Assembly (NCBI GenBank): GCA_021186555.1
Contig: JAJKFL010000042.1
Coordinates: forward strand, 7,089,281 to 7,153,280
Source of the DNA: Reticulitermes speratus
Lineage: Eukaryota > Arthropoda > Insecta > Blattodea > Rhinotermitidae
Reading direction: 5' to 3'
Length of the DNA stretch: 64,000 nucleotides
Part shown: one piece after another, positions 22,452 through 33,365 of the stretch
How the letters are laid out: every line of letters starts with the position of its first letter
How positions within the stretch are numbered: the stretch's first letter is position 1
The notes under the pieces: generated by a model
Database searches by the model: none
What the model was told of the DNA's origin: nothing
What the model saw: only the letters and a program-made list of their open reading frames with translations
Made by a program: the position numbers and the translations under genes

Positions 22452-22731
22452 TTTATGGTGAAGGGCCCCGCAGCAGATGCTACGGACGCACCGCAGCCTT
22501 AAGGCTTATTGTGCAACCCTGTGATGAAGATGATTAGTTTTTTTCCGTTTTTCCAAGTAGTGGAGCACCAATGAAATGAAACTGACAGGGGAAAACCAAA
22601 GTACTCGGGGAAAACCGTGTCCCTAGTGTCACTTTGTCCACCACAAATCCCACATGGACTGACCCGGGATCGAACCCGGGCCTCCGCGGAGAGAGGCCGG
22701 CGACTAACCGCCTGAGTCATGGCACGGCCCT
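22452..22731 (-). mobile_element. SINE family A, full copy (A2)
   Basis: Flanks ACACTAGCCTT (22441-22451) and ACATTAGCCTT (22732-22742) are a near-perfect target duplication. The minus strand shows GCCATGACTCAGGCGG, B box GGTTCGATCCC, TGTCAGTTTCATTTCATTGG and GCTGCGGGGCCC. It is close to A1 and A3. Confidence 0.9.
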
Positions 22732-22742
22732 ACATTAGCCTT

Positions 22743-23858
22743 GTTCCTGTCTTGCTCTCTACTGTGGGTACCCCAAAAAGCATTCACTGGAAGAACTAAA
22801 GGAAGTGCGTAAACATTTATAATGGATAGGCTATTACGACATAAGCCAGGGGGATTAAGAGAGCGCAGTCTTCATAATTTACATAGGACAGGGGACTGCT
22901 GTAAGAACAATGGAACTGGTCCCAAATACACAGGAATGCTACCCGTCTTGGCTACATCACGGGCTCTGGAATTTGAGAGTGGCGTGGGAGGAAATACGGC
23001 GGGAGAAGTGAGTGAAGATAGGGGCAGCCACGAACCTGCCAGCTAAGGTATAATTTGTCTGATACCTGTTCCTTTTATCTTCCCTGAAATATTAGATTAA
23101 TATATGGAAATGAAGCATACTACACTAATTTTTAAAAAGCACCTGATTCCAATTTTACAGAACATAGCTAAGTTCAAAGTGGGATGAGGGCAGAAGGTTT
23201 TCGGAGGTAGTAAGCTTACATCATCGTCACACAGTGCGAAGCTGTTCGTCTGAACTGCTCAATCTAACTTACATACATCCTCATTTCTTAAGTAATTTTT
23301 CATAAAATAAATTTTGTTCGTTACTTTCACAAAGTGCAAGGCATGATGGGAAAGCGGTGCTTTTAGTGTCCGTCCCTGCGAAAATTTCATCTTCGAACTA
23401 ACTTTCGGTTAGGAATGGGTATGATATTAAATGCCACGAAAGGGCGAAAAGATGGGCAAAGGAAGCAGCAGCAGGTTTCTCTGAAACGAAGATATGACGT
23501 TACAGAAATACAAGGCGCTGTAAGATCACATTCTAGATGGATATTTACACAACGTCATCGTGTTTCTGTAAGCGATCACCACGCAAACATTTACACCTTT
23601 ACAATTTAAACCTAAAGACAACTAACTACTTTCGTAACAGCAACCCGAAGCCAAGGGTAGACAGCGCTGATACGCCATGAACAACATAGCAACAATATAA
23701 CAAGGAGCCAAATTTTCACAGCGGTGATGAGTACACAAAGTTAGCAAGCTTCACCGACATATCGTTTAAAATTACCAATAAACACGGAGTCACATCCCAG
23801 GAGACCATACTTTTAAAAATTAATAGCATTTACAAGTATATAAGCGTCACGCGGTTCA
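22743..23858. other. Unassigned sequence
   Basis: No recognised gene or repeat. The frames at 22822-23046 and 23415-23609 have no domains I can identify. Confidence 0.5.
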
Positions 23859-23870
23859 TAAGTCATAAGT

Positions 23871-24253
23871 TCTTCTTCCATTGGCGTTACAGCCCGAGGT
23901 GGGCCAGAGCCTCATGAAGGTTTCCTGTCGGTAAGTGTGCATTCTGTAGTGAGTGACCGGCTCACTGACCACACAAGTTTTTGCTCCTGGTGTGACTGCC
24001 AGAGCCATATGGCAGGCAGTCAGGAGACTTGGGTGAGAAATGGCAGCTTGAATTTTGCTTACGGACATTACTGGTTCTATTCATGCCCGTAAGGTTCTTT
24101 TACATGCCGTAAATCTACGACATGGGACCGACGGCTTTACTTCCCCTCCGAAGGAAGTGGTGCTACGGATTTTTATCGCCCTCGATCGGGATCGAACCCG
24201 CGAACCTTGGGTCCAGTGGCGAGCACGCTAACCACTAGTCCACCGAGGGCGAC
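23871..24253 (-). mobile_element. SINE family E, full copy
   Basis: The 12-bp duplication TAAGTCATAAGT is at 23859-23870 and 24254-24265. On the minus strand the head reads GTCGCCCTCGGTGGACTAG, GTGGTTAGCGTGC and B box GGTTCGATCCCG, so it is tRNA-derived. The body is about 380 bp, longer than families A-D, and ends with GGGCTGTAACGCC-type wording shared with the end of family B. This is the only copy in the window. Confidence 0.82.
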
Positions 24254-24357
24254 TAAGTCATAAGTAAATAGTGTAAATATGGTAACAAATATTAAATAAG
24301 ATTCAATACAGGAGTAGTCTCAATGAAGTAATTAGATTTATTACATCTCCGCCCTTG

Positions 24358-24532
24358 TGGGATTCTATGCAGCGTAGAATGGTAGTTTGTTACCGACGTT
24401 TCGTGACAACCTATCGGTCCCATCTTCAAAGGTCAAGTTGTCTGGAATGCTTGATCCTTGAAGATGGGACCGATAGGTTGTCCCGAAACGTCGGCAAGAA
24501 ACCACCATTCTACGCTGCGTAAAATCTCCAAA
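24358..24532. mobile_element. Palindromic hammerhead-like element (subfamily III)
   Basis: The left arm (24358-24433) and right arm (24449-24532) are near-complements, carrying GCAGCGTAGAATGGT, GACGTTTCG, CCTATCGGTCCCATCTTC and their inverse. Each arm holds a hammerhead-like motif pointing outward. Related sequences are at 51782-51966 (two arms) and 58990-59062 (one arm). No clear target duplication is visible. Confidence 0.65.
24452..24500 (+). ncRNA. Hammerhead-like motif with U at core position C3
   Basis: The order is UUGAAGA, stem II UGGGACC/GUUGUCCCG, GAAAC and GUC, with self-complementary stem III ACGU. The base before UGAAGA is U instead of the conserved C. The opposite arm (24388-24433, minus) has the same U. 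Since C3 pairs with G8 in the active core, activity is doubtful, though a U-G wobble is conceivable. Confidence 0.5.
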
Positions 24533-24811
24533 AGCGAAATCTCCTTTACACCTCGGCAGAAGCCTGAAATCACGCAACAATGTATTACGTGCGTAACACA
24601 GGATCTCAAGAATCTTGTCTCTGAGTGCGGCAGTTTTAAATCATATGAAGCCTGTATCCGCTTGAATACCCTCAGAGACATGATAAAAGGGACACTTTGT
24701 ATTATTATGGTGTACGTAGCAGAGGTCACAGGACGTAAAGCTGAAACTTTAGAGTCAGTCGGAACATCGGCGTAGCTGCAATTGCAAAGCCTATAGAGAC
24801 ATCGTACAGTA

Positions 24812-25068
24812 TTTTTTTTTCCAATGGCGTAACAGCCCCTAGTGGGCCAGGGCTTCCTCATTATCAGGCTTCACGATCACACTTAGACACCCACAGTCGG
24901 TAGGACTCCTCTGACGAGGGATCCAGCCGTCGCAGAGACCTCTACCTGACAACACACAACACTCACAAGAGACAGACATCCATGCCCCCGGCGGCATTCG
25001 AACCCGTAATCCCAGCAAGTAAGCGGCCGTAGACCCACGCCTTAGACCGCACGGCCACTGGGATCGGC
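24812..25068 (-). mobile_element. SINE family B copy (B2)
   Basis: The minus strand begins GCCGATCCCAGTGGCC, has B box GGTTCGAATGCC with one change, TGTGTTGTCAGGTAGAGG, and ends GGGCTGTTACGCCATTGG plus an A-run. TACAGTA-type wording flanks both ends and may be the target duplication. Confidence 0.85.
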
Positions 25069-25306
25069 ACCTTACAGTACAGTCAGTTAAAATACACCAA
25101 TATTAGCAGCGAACATAAATTCTATAAATCTTAACAAAGTAAATTTTTCCACCTTCAGGTACAAAGTAACTGGTTTTTGAGACCAAGAAAATATCTTCCT
25201 TAAGAGGCCCAACTGAGGAAAAATCGAAGATTTGAGATTCTCACAGCGGTTTTGCTTAAAGATTTAGGTCCTCTGGGATTCACGACGTGATAACTGATAA
25301 ATATTT

Positions 25307-25343
25307 ACCGACGTTTCGAGGGAACGTGTGTCCTCAGCTTAAA
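25307..25343 (-). ncRNA. Hammerhead-like motif, stem II damaged
   Basis: The minus strand reads CUGAGGA, CACACGUUCCCUC, GAAACGUC and GGUAAAU. The CUGANGA and GAAA boxes are intact and stem III is ACGU, but only the first stem II pair forms. Probably inactive. Confidence 0.45.
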
Positions 25344-25344
25344 G

Positions 25345-26264
25345 GTCAAGCAGTGCTAACGGTGTAACAAACCAGAAGAAATGCATATGAGTAGAAATCG
25401 TTCCTTCCTTTACAAACAATACAAAGTGATACAGTTTCTGAAAGATTGTACTGAAAACACATCATGACGATAAGACAACGCACAAAGTAGAAGCACACCG
25501 CAGCACACCAGTACAGACTTTAGAATTACATGAATGAGCGGTCCAGATAGAGGCTAGAACACAACGTAATGGAAAAGGTGCGCTTAAATGGCACAAAATT
25601 TCTTATCTTAAATCAATTATTTTGTCGCCTTGCATTTACATTTACTAAAGGTACGCCTATATAAAAGTGTTTAGACATCCACGTAATCAGCTCCGTCAAA
25701 GAAGTTGCCGATATATCACGGCGTTGTTGAGTCATCCTACAAGATTAAAAACTGTGTAATTTAGATTCCCAATTTACGAACAATGAGCGCATTTTAGATT
25801 ATGTCTAAAATAGTTCATACACGTTATAAGGACTTTAAATTCTCAGGAATTGAAGAATTTTGATCTTTAATTGATTTTAATTCACGATTAACTTTAAAAA
25901 GCCCATGAAAACTCATTCCGTGTTCAGGAGATTGTCCTGTTTCTAATCAGGATAAAACAAGGAAAAAGCAAACAGGCCTAGGTCTCTGCCTGGGGTAGGA
26001 TGGACGCCTAAGACTCCAAATGACTCCAGTGTTCGGGCGACCTAAGACACAAGCCGTATGTATCTTACACCCTGCGTAGATTGTTTACTTTTAAGGTTTA
26101 AATGACAAAGTACCTTCATTACTCCGTTAACACTACAAATTTAACTACTTTCTATGTTAATTATTCTCACAATATTAATTAATACAGTTCTTCACCATTT
26201 TATTAAGTTTATATTTGATAAAGGCACGAATATTGATACGAATTATGGAAGAATGGAGTTAACA
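25345..26264. other. Unassigned sequence
   Basis: AT-rich, with no recognised gene or repeat. Confidence 0.5.
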
Positions 26265-26377
26265 TTCCACGTAATTTTAAACTCGGCACTAAACTGAGGC
26301 AAGTGGTCAGCCTCACGCTTCTACAGCTTTATATCCAGAGTATCAACCCCCGGTACTGTCTGAATAATAATCTAAAT
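26265..26377 (-). mobile_element. SINE family D fragment, interrupted by a hAT-like MITE
   Basis: ACTCGGCACTAAACTGAGG, GTGGTCAGCCTCACGC and CCCGGTACTGTCTGAAT follow the order of the 3' half of SINE D. Its head appears to continue after the MITE (about 26890-26990, with AGACCAGGTCTGACG and GGGATTTGAAACCG). Confidence 0.5.
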
Positions 26378-26881
26378 CATAGGTGGCCAGACTTTTGGAC
26401 TCAGTGATCTGCTCTAAAGACAGATAATCTTTCGCGATCTGCCACAGTACATAATGTATTAATATTAGGTCAACTAAGGTAAAGAAATGTAAAATAGCAT
26501 AATTACATCAAATATATAAAAGTACAATTGTTCATTTATTAAAAAGTGATCTTCTCAAACTAACAGTTTATCATAATTAAAATTTGTTTTTTATTAACCT
26601 TCCTGTTGCGAAGTTGATGCATGACACTGCATATCTTGCGACAACTTACTAAAAGAGGGTTCATAATTACTCAGGCAAAGTGAAGGCAGTACTTTAAATG
26701 TTCATCGGTCAGACGGCTTCGGTATTTGATTTAATTACCTTCATCTGGGAGAAGACTTCTTCGCAGAGGTACGTTGATCCAAACGATGCTGTCAAACGAA
26801 GAGCTATTGATCGCACTGAGGCGGCAAATAAATTTTGATAGAGACCAAAAGCGGTCGCGATCGACTGTTTGGCCACCCCTG
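26378..26881. mobile_element. hAT-like MITE
   Basis: Ends CATAGGTGGCCAGACTTTTGG and CGACTGTTTGGCCACCCCTG are inverted repeats of the widespread hAT form CAGGGGTGGCCAAAC. Flanks ATCTAAAT and ATATAGAT match at 6 of 8 positions, fitting an old 8-bp duplication. Paired GATCTGC and GCGATC blocks lie inside. There is no transposase frame. Confidence 0.68.
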
Positions 26882-27010
26882 ATATAGATGGACTCTAGAC
26901 CAGGTCTGACGTAATGGCGGACACAGCAGTCCCTTTATCTTCTGGGATTTGAAACCGAAACGAATTTACTTCATGCACTGAAATATTCCAGTGTTGTCTT
27001 AACTGGATCA

Positions 27011-27286
27011 GGAAGGTAAAAGCTGTCCCTGAGCACGACATGGAATCGTGTAGGGAATGGTGGTATAGCTCCATTTATTCTTAAAATCAACAGTAGATGA
27101 AGGTGATTGGTTTGCTTCACGCTTCGGCCCCTCTACCCCAGGAATGCAGCAAATAAACATCTGATACTCATTAAATAAGGAGGCTGAGTCCCAAAATCGG
27201 CCTAAACACTTTGGTAGAGATAAAAATTTCTCAACCTCTGCCGGGGATCAAACCATTACCATCGGCCTAACGCATATTCCGACAAC
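27011..27286 (-). mobile_element. SINE family D copy (D3)
   Basis: The minus strand ends CAGGGACAGCTTTTACC, has TGGAGCTATACCACC and the AATGAGTATCAG stretch, and a degraded head with GGTTTGATCCCCGG as the B box region. Confidence 0.72.
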
Positions 27287-27703
27287 GTAAAGTTTTTTAA
27301 GGAAACAGGACGTAGTACATGAACGTAACAGAGTTTACTGCGGAAGGACTTTTGTGATGACTTCTGTAAGCTGGTCAACGGAAACTGTATTATGAAATTA
27401 GAGATTAGGCAGTTCAGGTTGGTGGGCGGACAGAAGCACCTGCTAGCTGCTGCTGTGAGTCAGGCGGAGAGAACAAACCAGCTTCTCGTCTCCTCCCACT
27501 GCCTCTACCTTGATTTGTTACCTAATTAAAGCTACCGACACAACACAGCTACACAAGTTTATTCCACCTGAGTTTTATCAAACGAGAGCTATGTCTACAC
27601 TTTCAGTAAGGCTGCAGTGAAAATATACCCGCTGATAACTGTATGAAGTTTGTGAAAAGTCGAAAAACAAATATGTATTTGGGTAAGGTAAATCCGCTAT
27701 AAT

Positions 27704-27968
27704 GCCGATCCCACTGGCCGCGCGGTCTAAGTAGTGGGTCTGAGGCCGCTCGCTTGCTGGGTTGCGGTTTCGAATCCCGCCGAGGGCATGTATGTCTGTC
27801 TGTTGTGAGTGTTGTGTGTTGTCAGGTAGAGGTCTCTGTGACGGGCTGGTCACTCGTCCAGAGGAGTCCTACCGAGTGTGGTGTATCTGAGTATGATCTC
27901 GAAACCTCAACGATGCGGAGGCCTATACCCACTAGGGCTGTCGAGCCATGCAAAACAAAAACAAAAAA
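27704..27968 (+). mobile_element. SINE family B copy (B3)
   Basis: GCCGATCCCACTGGCC, B box GGTTTCGAATCCCGCC with one extra base, GTGTTGTGTGTTGTCAGG and GGAGTCCTACCGAGTG are all present. It ends in an AAAAACAAAAACAAA-type tail. The target duplication is not obvious. Confidence 0.82.
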
Positions 27969-28094
27969 TCTAAAAGTACGAGATCTCCATATTGGAGCCA
28001 TCTATGGAGAATTGTTAAAACCAAATTTCAAACATGGAACAAATTTCGTGAAGAAAGAGTTACCCTATATTTTATACTTCTTTTCAGAAACTAT

Positions 28095-28647
28095 AAGATT
28101 AAGATATACAGAACCATAATTTTGCCTGTTGTTTTGTATGGGTGTGAGACTTGGTCTCTCACACTGAGGAGGAACATAGGCTGAGGGTGTTCGAGAATAG
28201 GGTGCTGAGGAGGATATTTGGGCCTAAGAGGGACGAGGTAACAGGGGAGTGGAGAAGACTGCATAACGAGGAACTTAATGATCTGTACCCATCACCACAT
28301 ATTGTTCGGGTGATCAAATCGAGAAGAATGAGGTGGGCGGGGCATGTAGCACGTATGGGTGAGGGGAGAGGTGCATACAGGGTTTTGGTGGGGAGACCTG
28401 AGGGAAGGAGACCACTTGGAAGACCCAGGCGTAGATGGGAGGATAATATTAAAATGGATCTTCAAGAAGTGGGATGGGGGGGCATGGACTGGATTGATAT
28501 GGCTCAGGATATGGACAGGTGGCGGGCTCTTGTGAGTGCGGTGATGAACCTTCGGGTTCCATAAAATGCGGGGAATTTCTTGACTAGCTGACGACCTGTT
28601 AGCTTCTCAAGAAGGACTCTGCTCCATGGAGTTAGTTAGTTAGTTAG
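28095..28647 (+). pseudogene. LINE family 1 (RTE-like), best 3' copy, frameshifted
   Basis: The copy is 5'-truncated and flanked by the 13-bp duplication TTTCAGAAACTAT (28082-28094 and 28648-28660). The reading frame covers the C-terminal part of a non-LTR retrotransposon polyprotein: [74 protein letters not shown]. One base is missing just after the ETWSLTLR segment (near 28165-28175), so the frame is split between two overlapping frames. A stop near 28562 ends it, followed by a 3' UTR and a TTAG repeat tail. The endonuclease and reverse transcriptase domains lie upstream in a full element and are absent here. Confidence 0.88.
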
Positions 28648-28660
28648 TTTCAGAAACTAT

Positions 28661-29496
28661 GGAGTTGGCTAACGCAATAACGGTTCCGGTCTTTATAGGG
28701 GAGCTGTCCGCTTCGGATCGTGACTATAGGCCCATTTAGCTTTCTGTTTGGTGGCCCTAAACTAAGGAATCCCTGGAACTGGGCTTGGCAGCAGATCACA
28801 AAGTACTTACATATTTGTAGATCTATGAAACGAGTGCGACATGCAAACAGTTTTGATCGTGGTGACAGTGAGATATATTAAGACTATATCGTACAAGTTC
28901 AACTTTCGGAGACTACCCTAGTGGAAGGAAGACTTGGAAATGCTTCTGTGCATTTTATATATATTAATTCATATTTTTAGGCGTTTTTACAAAGTATGAC
29001 GGGAAATCCTTGTGTGGAGGTCGTGTCTCCCCTTCTGTCTCTCTGAGACCTAGTAAAGGGACATTACTTTATCTGACAACTCACATCACTCTTCCGTCAG
29101 ACCGTTTCACATGGTGGCAGGCAGCGCAGCGCACGCCGATTTTCTAATTTCCGTGAGTCAGGATCCACGCAGTTTCAAATTTTGCTCATCGTATTTAAAT
29201 AATACGCCAAACAATTATTCCTTCTGCTCGCAGACAAACGTCACGTCTAACAAGCACGTTGTTCCCTGCACGTCGAAGTATAACAATTTACGCGAGCCAA
29301 TGGAAAGTGACTAGAGACAGTTGTCAGATAAAATAATGCATCTACATTAGTTCTTAAATCGCTGAAAAAATTCTTTTCTACACTGCGATAAGGGGCACTT
29401 CCAGTAATCGCTGTGAAACTATGCCTTTTAATCATACTGACCCAGAAAAAAGTCCCCTTTATATGAATTCCACTTTCTATAAAACCATAAATGGAT
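28661..29496. other. Unassigned sequence
   Basis: No recognised gene or repeat. The frame at 29111-29314 has no domain support. Confidence 0.5.
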
Positions 29497-29507
29497 AAAC
29501 AGGCCTA

Positions 29508-29816
29508 AAAAAAGGTACAGAATTCCCTTACAGGCCTGGACAGGCCCTTAGGGTTCCAGGAGTTTGAGGCTCCAAGAATTTCTAGACAATCGGCACATGA
29601 AGGTGGTAAGGTTGTCAGCCCTAAGCACCGGCCGCCTTTACCCCCAGGAAATATTCCTGGTACTCATTTCTGTTAGAGGCTGAGTCAACCCCAGAGCCAC
29701 TGTGAGACCGAAAGGATTATGTCAATGAAAACTTCCAGTAACACCATCCGGAATCGAACCCGCGACCTTCCGGCTTGTAGCGCAGTGCCTCAACCGACTG
29801 CACCACCGCGTGCTCC
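29508..29816 (-). mobile_element. SINE family C, full copy (C1)
   Basis: The 11-bp duplication AAACAGGCCTA lies at 29497-29507 and 29817-29827. The minus strand has GCACGCGGTGGTGCAGTCGG, CTACAAGCCGGAAGGTCGCG and B box GGTTCGATTCC, then GACTCAGCCTCTAACAG, GGGTAAAGGCGGCCGG and CAGGCCTGTAAGGG. The tail is a single CTTTTTTT-like run. Confidence 0.9.
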
Positions 29817-30189
29817 AAACAGGCCTAACGTGAGCCTAAAATTAAGTTTAATAAATTAACATAACGTTAGTCAGAATTTTGTGTAGATGCTGCAATATGC
29901 AGTACAATAGTCTTTCCATTGTTAATTGCCACCGTAACTGTGTCAACTGAATGAAGCCTTTGACAGACAGATGACACCAAATATCTCCCCAAGGCTTCGT
30001 ATGATGATATTCCCTATGCATAATTTATTTTATTTCAGACTATTATATCTCACAATATATGCTGGCGGGACGGAGAACATAAAAAGGAAAGCCATGCCAA
30101 TTATTTAAAGTGGTAAAGGCCCTTTTGTATGAGCAAAACATTAGGTACAATGATATATATTTACACAATTTACGAATTCAAACATGAAC

Positions 30190-30510
30190 TTGATAATCAG
30201 AATTTTTCATAACATGTACTCCCAGCTAAATATTATTACGACGAACAAATCAAGCAGGATAAGATGGGTTGGGTACATAGCATGCAGAAGCGAGAAGCGT
30301 AATACATACAAGATTTTGATTGGAAAGCCTAAAGCAAACATACCACTTGGAACACACAGGTATAGACGAGATGATAATACTAAAACGGATCTTAAAGATA
30401 CAGGATGAACGGTTGTGAACCGCATTTATATGAAGCAGGGCAGGGAATCGTGCTCGCTGTTGTGAATGCGGTAATGAACCTTCGGGAATTTCTCGACGAG
30501 ATGAGCACAT
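30190..30510 (+). pseudogene. LINE family 1 3' end, old decayed copy
   Basis: Peptide traces RIRWVGYIACRSEKRN, YKILIGKPKANIPLGTH and RRDDNTKTDLKDTG correspond to [30 protein letters not shown] and [15 protein letters not shown] of 28095-28647. Stops and losses follow. The 3' UTR motif GGAATTTCTCGACGAG is present at about 30484. Confidence 0.72.
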
Positions 30511-30565
30511 ACCTTCTCGATAAGGAACGACATAGTTTTGCCTTTCTGTGTATTTTTATATTGAA

Positions 30566-30842
30566 GGTAATGAGAAAACTGTCCCTGTCTATGCATTGAA
30601 GGCACGTAGGGTGATTAGGGGTGTAGCCCAAGCCACTCTTAACTTCGGCACTAGACGGGTGTAGGTGGTTTCCACGCCCCATCCGCTTCACTCACGGGGA
30701 AAGAGTCGCAGGTGTCTATTGACTAGGAGGCTGGGTGGGCCCCAGAGTCGGTCTAGACGTTTTGAAAAAAAAAATATCTCTTGCCCCTGCCCAGATTCGA
30801 ATCCTGGACCTTCCAGTGTGTAGTCTGGTCACCATACTCACT
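30566..30842 (-). mobile_element. SINE family D copy (D4)
   Basis: Minus strand: head traces near 30820, B box GGATTCGAATCTGGGC, AACGTCTAGACCGACTC, the AAGTTAAGAGTGGCTTGG block and CATAGACAGGGACAG at the 3' end. Consistent with D1-D3. Confidence 0.75.
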
Positions 30843-30940
30843 TATGCCTTCAAAATTTCAGTTATATTTTGTTACTTTATATTCTATAACAGTTGCTTTG
30901 CAATTTGGCTCTTTTATATGCTGCGGCTGAAGAAGCTAAG

Positions 30941-31244
30941 TGGGGCACGCGGTGGTGCAGTTAGTTGAGGCACTGCGCTACAAGCCGGAAGGTAGCAGGC
31001 CATTGAAATTTTTCATCGACTTAATCCTTCCGGCCGCACTATGGCCCTGGGGTCGACTAAGCCTCTAACAGAAATGAGTACCACGACTTGTTCCTGGGGG
31101 TAAAGGCGGCCGGTGATCAGGGCTGACAACCTTATCACTTTCATGTGCCGATTGTCTGGAAATCTGGGAGCCTCAACCTCCTGGGATCCTAAGGGCCTGT
31201 CCAGGCCTGTAATGGGATTGCTTTACCTTTACCTTTACCTTTAC
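30941..31244 (+). mobile_element. SINE family C copy (C2)
   Basis: Head GGGGCACGCGGTGGTGCAG, AGGCACTGCGCTACAAGCC, then GTCGACTAAGCCTCTAACAG and GGGGGTAAAGGCGGCCGG. It ends with a clear CTTTAC tail repeated about four times (31221-31244). The B-box region is partly altered (GTAGCAGGCCATTG). Confidence 0.88.
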
Positions 31245-32724
31245 GTACACCAAATGACAGTGCAGCTTCATGAATTTAGTTACAAAACTGACCGCTTGAG
31301 GCAGAAAATTCATCTCGACAGTATTTCAAAATTTAGTTTCTACCTCAAACAAAACACACACGTATGTCTCCGTTATACAGGTAAATGCTTTAGTGCTGTT
31401 TAGGGAAACAGTCTTTGTTTACTGTGGAAATCATACGACGCCCATAAATACTCTCCGTGGGAAAAATTAAAGAAAAAGTAATGTTAAATGAGGTTAAATA
31501 TAGTAGCCAGTGTACTTTAAGGTGTTAGCAACATCCTCACAGTCAAACCATTCTTAAGTCTTTCACGAGTGCCGAGAATATTTCTTGTTCGTTTTTCTCT
31601 TTTTGGCTCACCCTCTTGCTTCCACGTGTTAGGCCTAGCCGAGTCGCACTATAGCTTACAAAATGACATGTATGAAACTTATAGAATTTACCTACGCCTA
31701 CAAGAGTGTGGCGAAACTTAGTTTCCATCCCTAACTCTATTAAACCAAAGAAGTATGACGCCCGCTTGTAATTCGGTACACCAAAGTTGTTACACTACCG
31801 GTAAATACTGCCATCCATCTTTGTCAGCTCCCACGCGTTTCAGAGCGACAGCCAAGAAGCTGCAGTCTTCCAGATGTTACCGCGCAGTCCTAAATTACGA
31901 GTAGCTGCCAACAGCAGTAGCTTACGGTGTAACTTGCGAGAATATGTGTAATTAATTAACAGTCATGTAGCACATCCTGAAGGCCCAACATCGTCAATAT
32001 CAGAAGCTTGTCATGGGAGATAATATTAGTCCAATTCCAATCCACCGCTTATTTTCAAAACCAATTTCTCAAATACGCACCTTAACGTTATCATCTCATC
32101 TGTTTCTAGGTCTCTCAATGTGACTTTTCACACCAAACATGGACACGAATTCCTTATTGCACCATATCAGTATATTAGAGTCTCCTAGGCTTCATTACAA
32201 TTAGAACACTGCTACTATATTAAGGCAACAGAAAGAAGTCTGATGGATGGTGGGAGTAACGGTGATAGATAATTCCTCCATTGTTTCCACTATTGCGTTT
32301 CCTTATAGGTTCCTCTGGCCTATGTCAGCCAGCCGAAAGCGCTTATAGACAGAATATTATCGCAAGGTTACCACTAGCAACATTTGCCTGAACAGAATGG
32401 CTATATGACTAAGGGAGTATATAGGGTAAATATGCTGCAGAGGGCAGTGTAGGAGCTTGAGGGAGATGTGGAGGACAATCCGTGGGACTTCTCTCAGCGG
32501 ACCCGGTCCACATGATTCAAATAAAGCAGAAAGGTGCGCTCAAACCAAGACGATACGAGGGAGCGGTAACGGGATGGTACATTAGCGGTAGAGGTATACC
32601 GTTTCTATTCTCACACCAGCGAGGCGGTATTGTGTCGCGGTATGACACAGTGGACACTGCCGCGCTACTCTGTGCGACCTGTACGTGTCGTCTGACGAAG
32701 ATCTCCTGATATTAGCTACATTGC
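31245..32724. other. Mostly unassigned sequence
   Basis: A minus-strand stretch near 31400-31460 (GTATTTATGGGCGTCGTATG, ACAGTAAACAAAGAC) faintly resembles the piggyBac-like MITE unit. Otherwise nothing is recognised. The 75-codon frame 32482-32709 has no domain. Confidence 0.45.
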
Positions 32725-32978
32725 TTTTTTTCCATGGCGTAACAGCCCCTAGAGGGCTAGGGCCTCATTATCTAAGCTTCACGATCACACTCAGACACAC
32801 CACACTCGGTAGGACTCCTCTGGACGAGTGATCAGCCCGTCGCATAGACCTCTACCTTACAACACACAACACTCACAAGAGACAGACATCCATGCCCCCG
32901 GCGGGATTCGAACCCACAATCCCAGTAAGCGAGCGGCCGCAGACCCACGCCTTAGACCTCGCGGCCACTGGGATCGGC
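32725..32978 (-). mobile_element. SINE family B copy (B4)
   Basis: Minus strand: GCCGATCCCAGTGGCCGCG, B box GGTTCGAATCCCGCC, TGTGTTGTAAGGTAGAGG, GGAGTCCTACCGAGTG and an end GGGCTGTTACGCCATGG with an A-run. Well preserved. Confidence 0.9.
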
Positions 32979-33016
32979 ATAGCCGCATTAACAGCAGACA
33001 AAAACAAAAGATTTGT

Positions 33017-33365
33017 TTTTAACTTGATTTTTTGTTCACCGTGCATTGTGTTAATATATATATTGAACAATACCGACAAATGCACTAATTTTTGCAGTAT
33101 ATACACTACATAAACCGTGACCAAGTCAACACACCAAACTCATCACAGCTACCAGTAAAAACGGAAGACAACCAATACCTACACCAAGTGGATATGAAAA
33201 AAGATAGTACAAGTTAACAGTGCAGTGGGATGAACAAGTGAAGTGTAGTGAAGTAAATCTCAGTGTTATTGAGCCCCTGAAGATGGTCACTTGTGACCGA
33301 AACGTACGTAGGGCGTTTGTGTAGTGTATATACTACAAAAATTAGTGCATTTGTCGGTATTGTTC
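33017..33365 (+). mobile_element. Palindromic hammerhead element E3 with 11-bp target duplication
   Basis: The element is flanked by AAAAGATTTGT (33006-33016 and 33366-33376). A one-sided tail (33017-33064, 48 nt) contains CACCGTGCAT (33037-33046). The left arm starts at 33065 with GAACAATACCGACAAATGC, and its complement closes the right arm at 33365, with about 44 bp of near-perfect inverted repeat (ends GCAGTATATACACTAC and GTAGTGTATATACTAC). The left arm is cut short before the ribozyme, and the right arm has an intact hammerhead. Non-coding throughout. Same layout as E1. Confidence 0.8.
33273..33314 (+). ncRNA. Type I hammerhead ribozyme, intact core
   Basis: Stem I GCCC (33273-33276) pairs with GGGC (33311-33314). 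The core CUGAAGA starts at 33277. Stem II is UGGUCA/UGACCG with loop CUUG. GAAAC, loop GUAC, GUA give cleavage after A33310. Stem III plus loop reads ACGUACGU, fully self-complementary, so dimerisation through stem III is possible. Best-matched copy in the window. Confidence 0.85.

Noticed and set aside
24433-24861. 142-codon minus and 105-codon plus frames around 24.4-24.9 kb
   Set aside because: They overlap each other, begin inside the palindromic ribozyme element and run into SINE B2. No domain visible.
27948-28564. Functional endonuclease or reverse transcriptase gene
   Set aside because: Only the C-terminal tail of a LINE protein is present. It is frameshifted, and the target duplication shows it is a truncated insertion.
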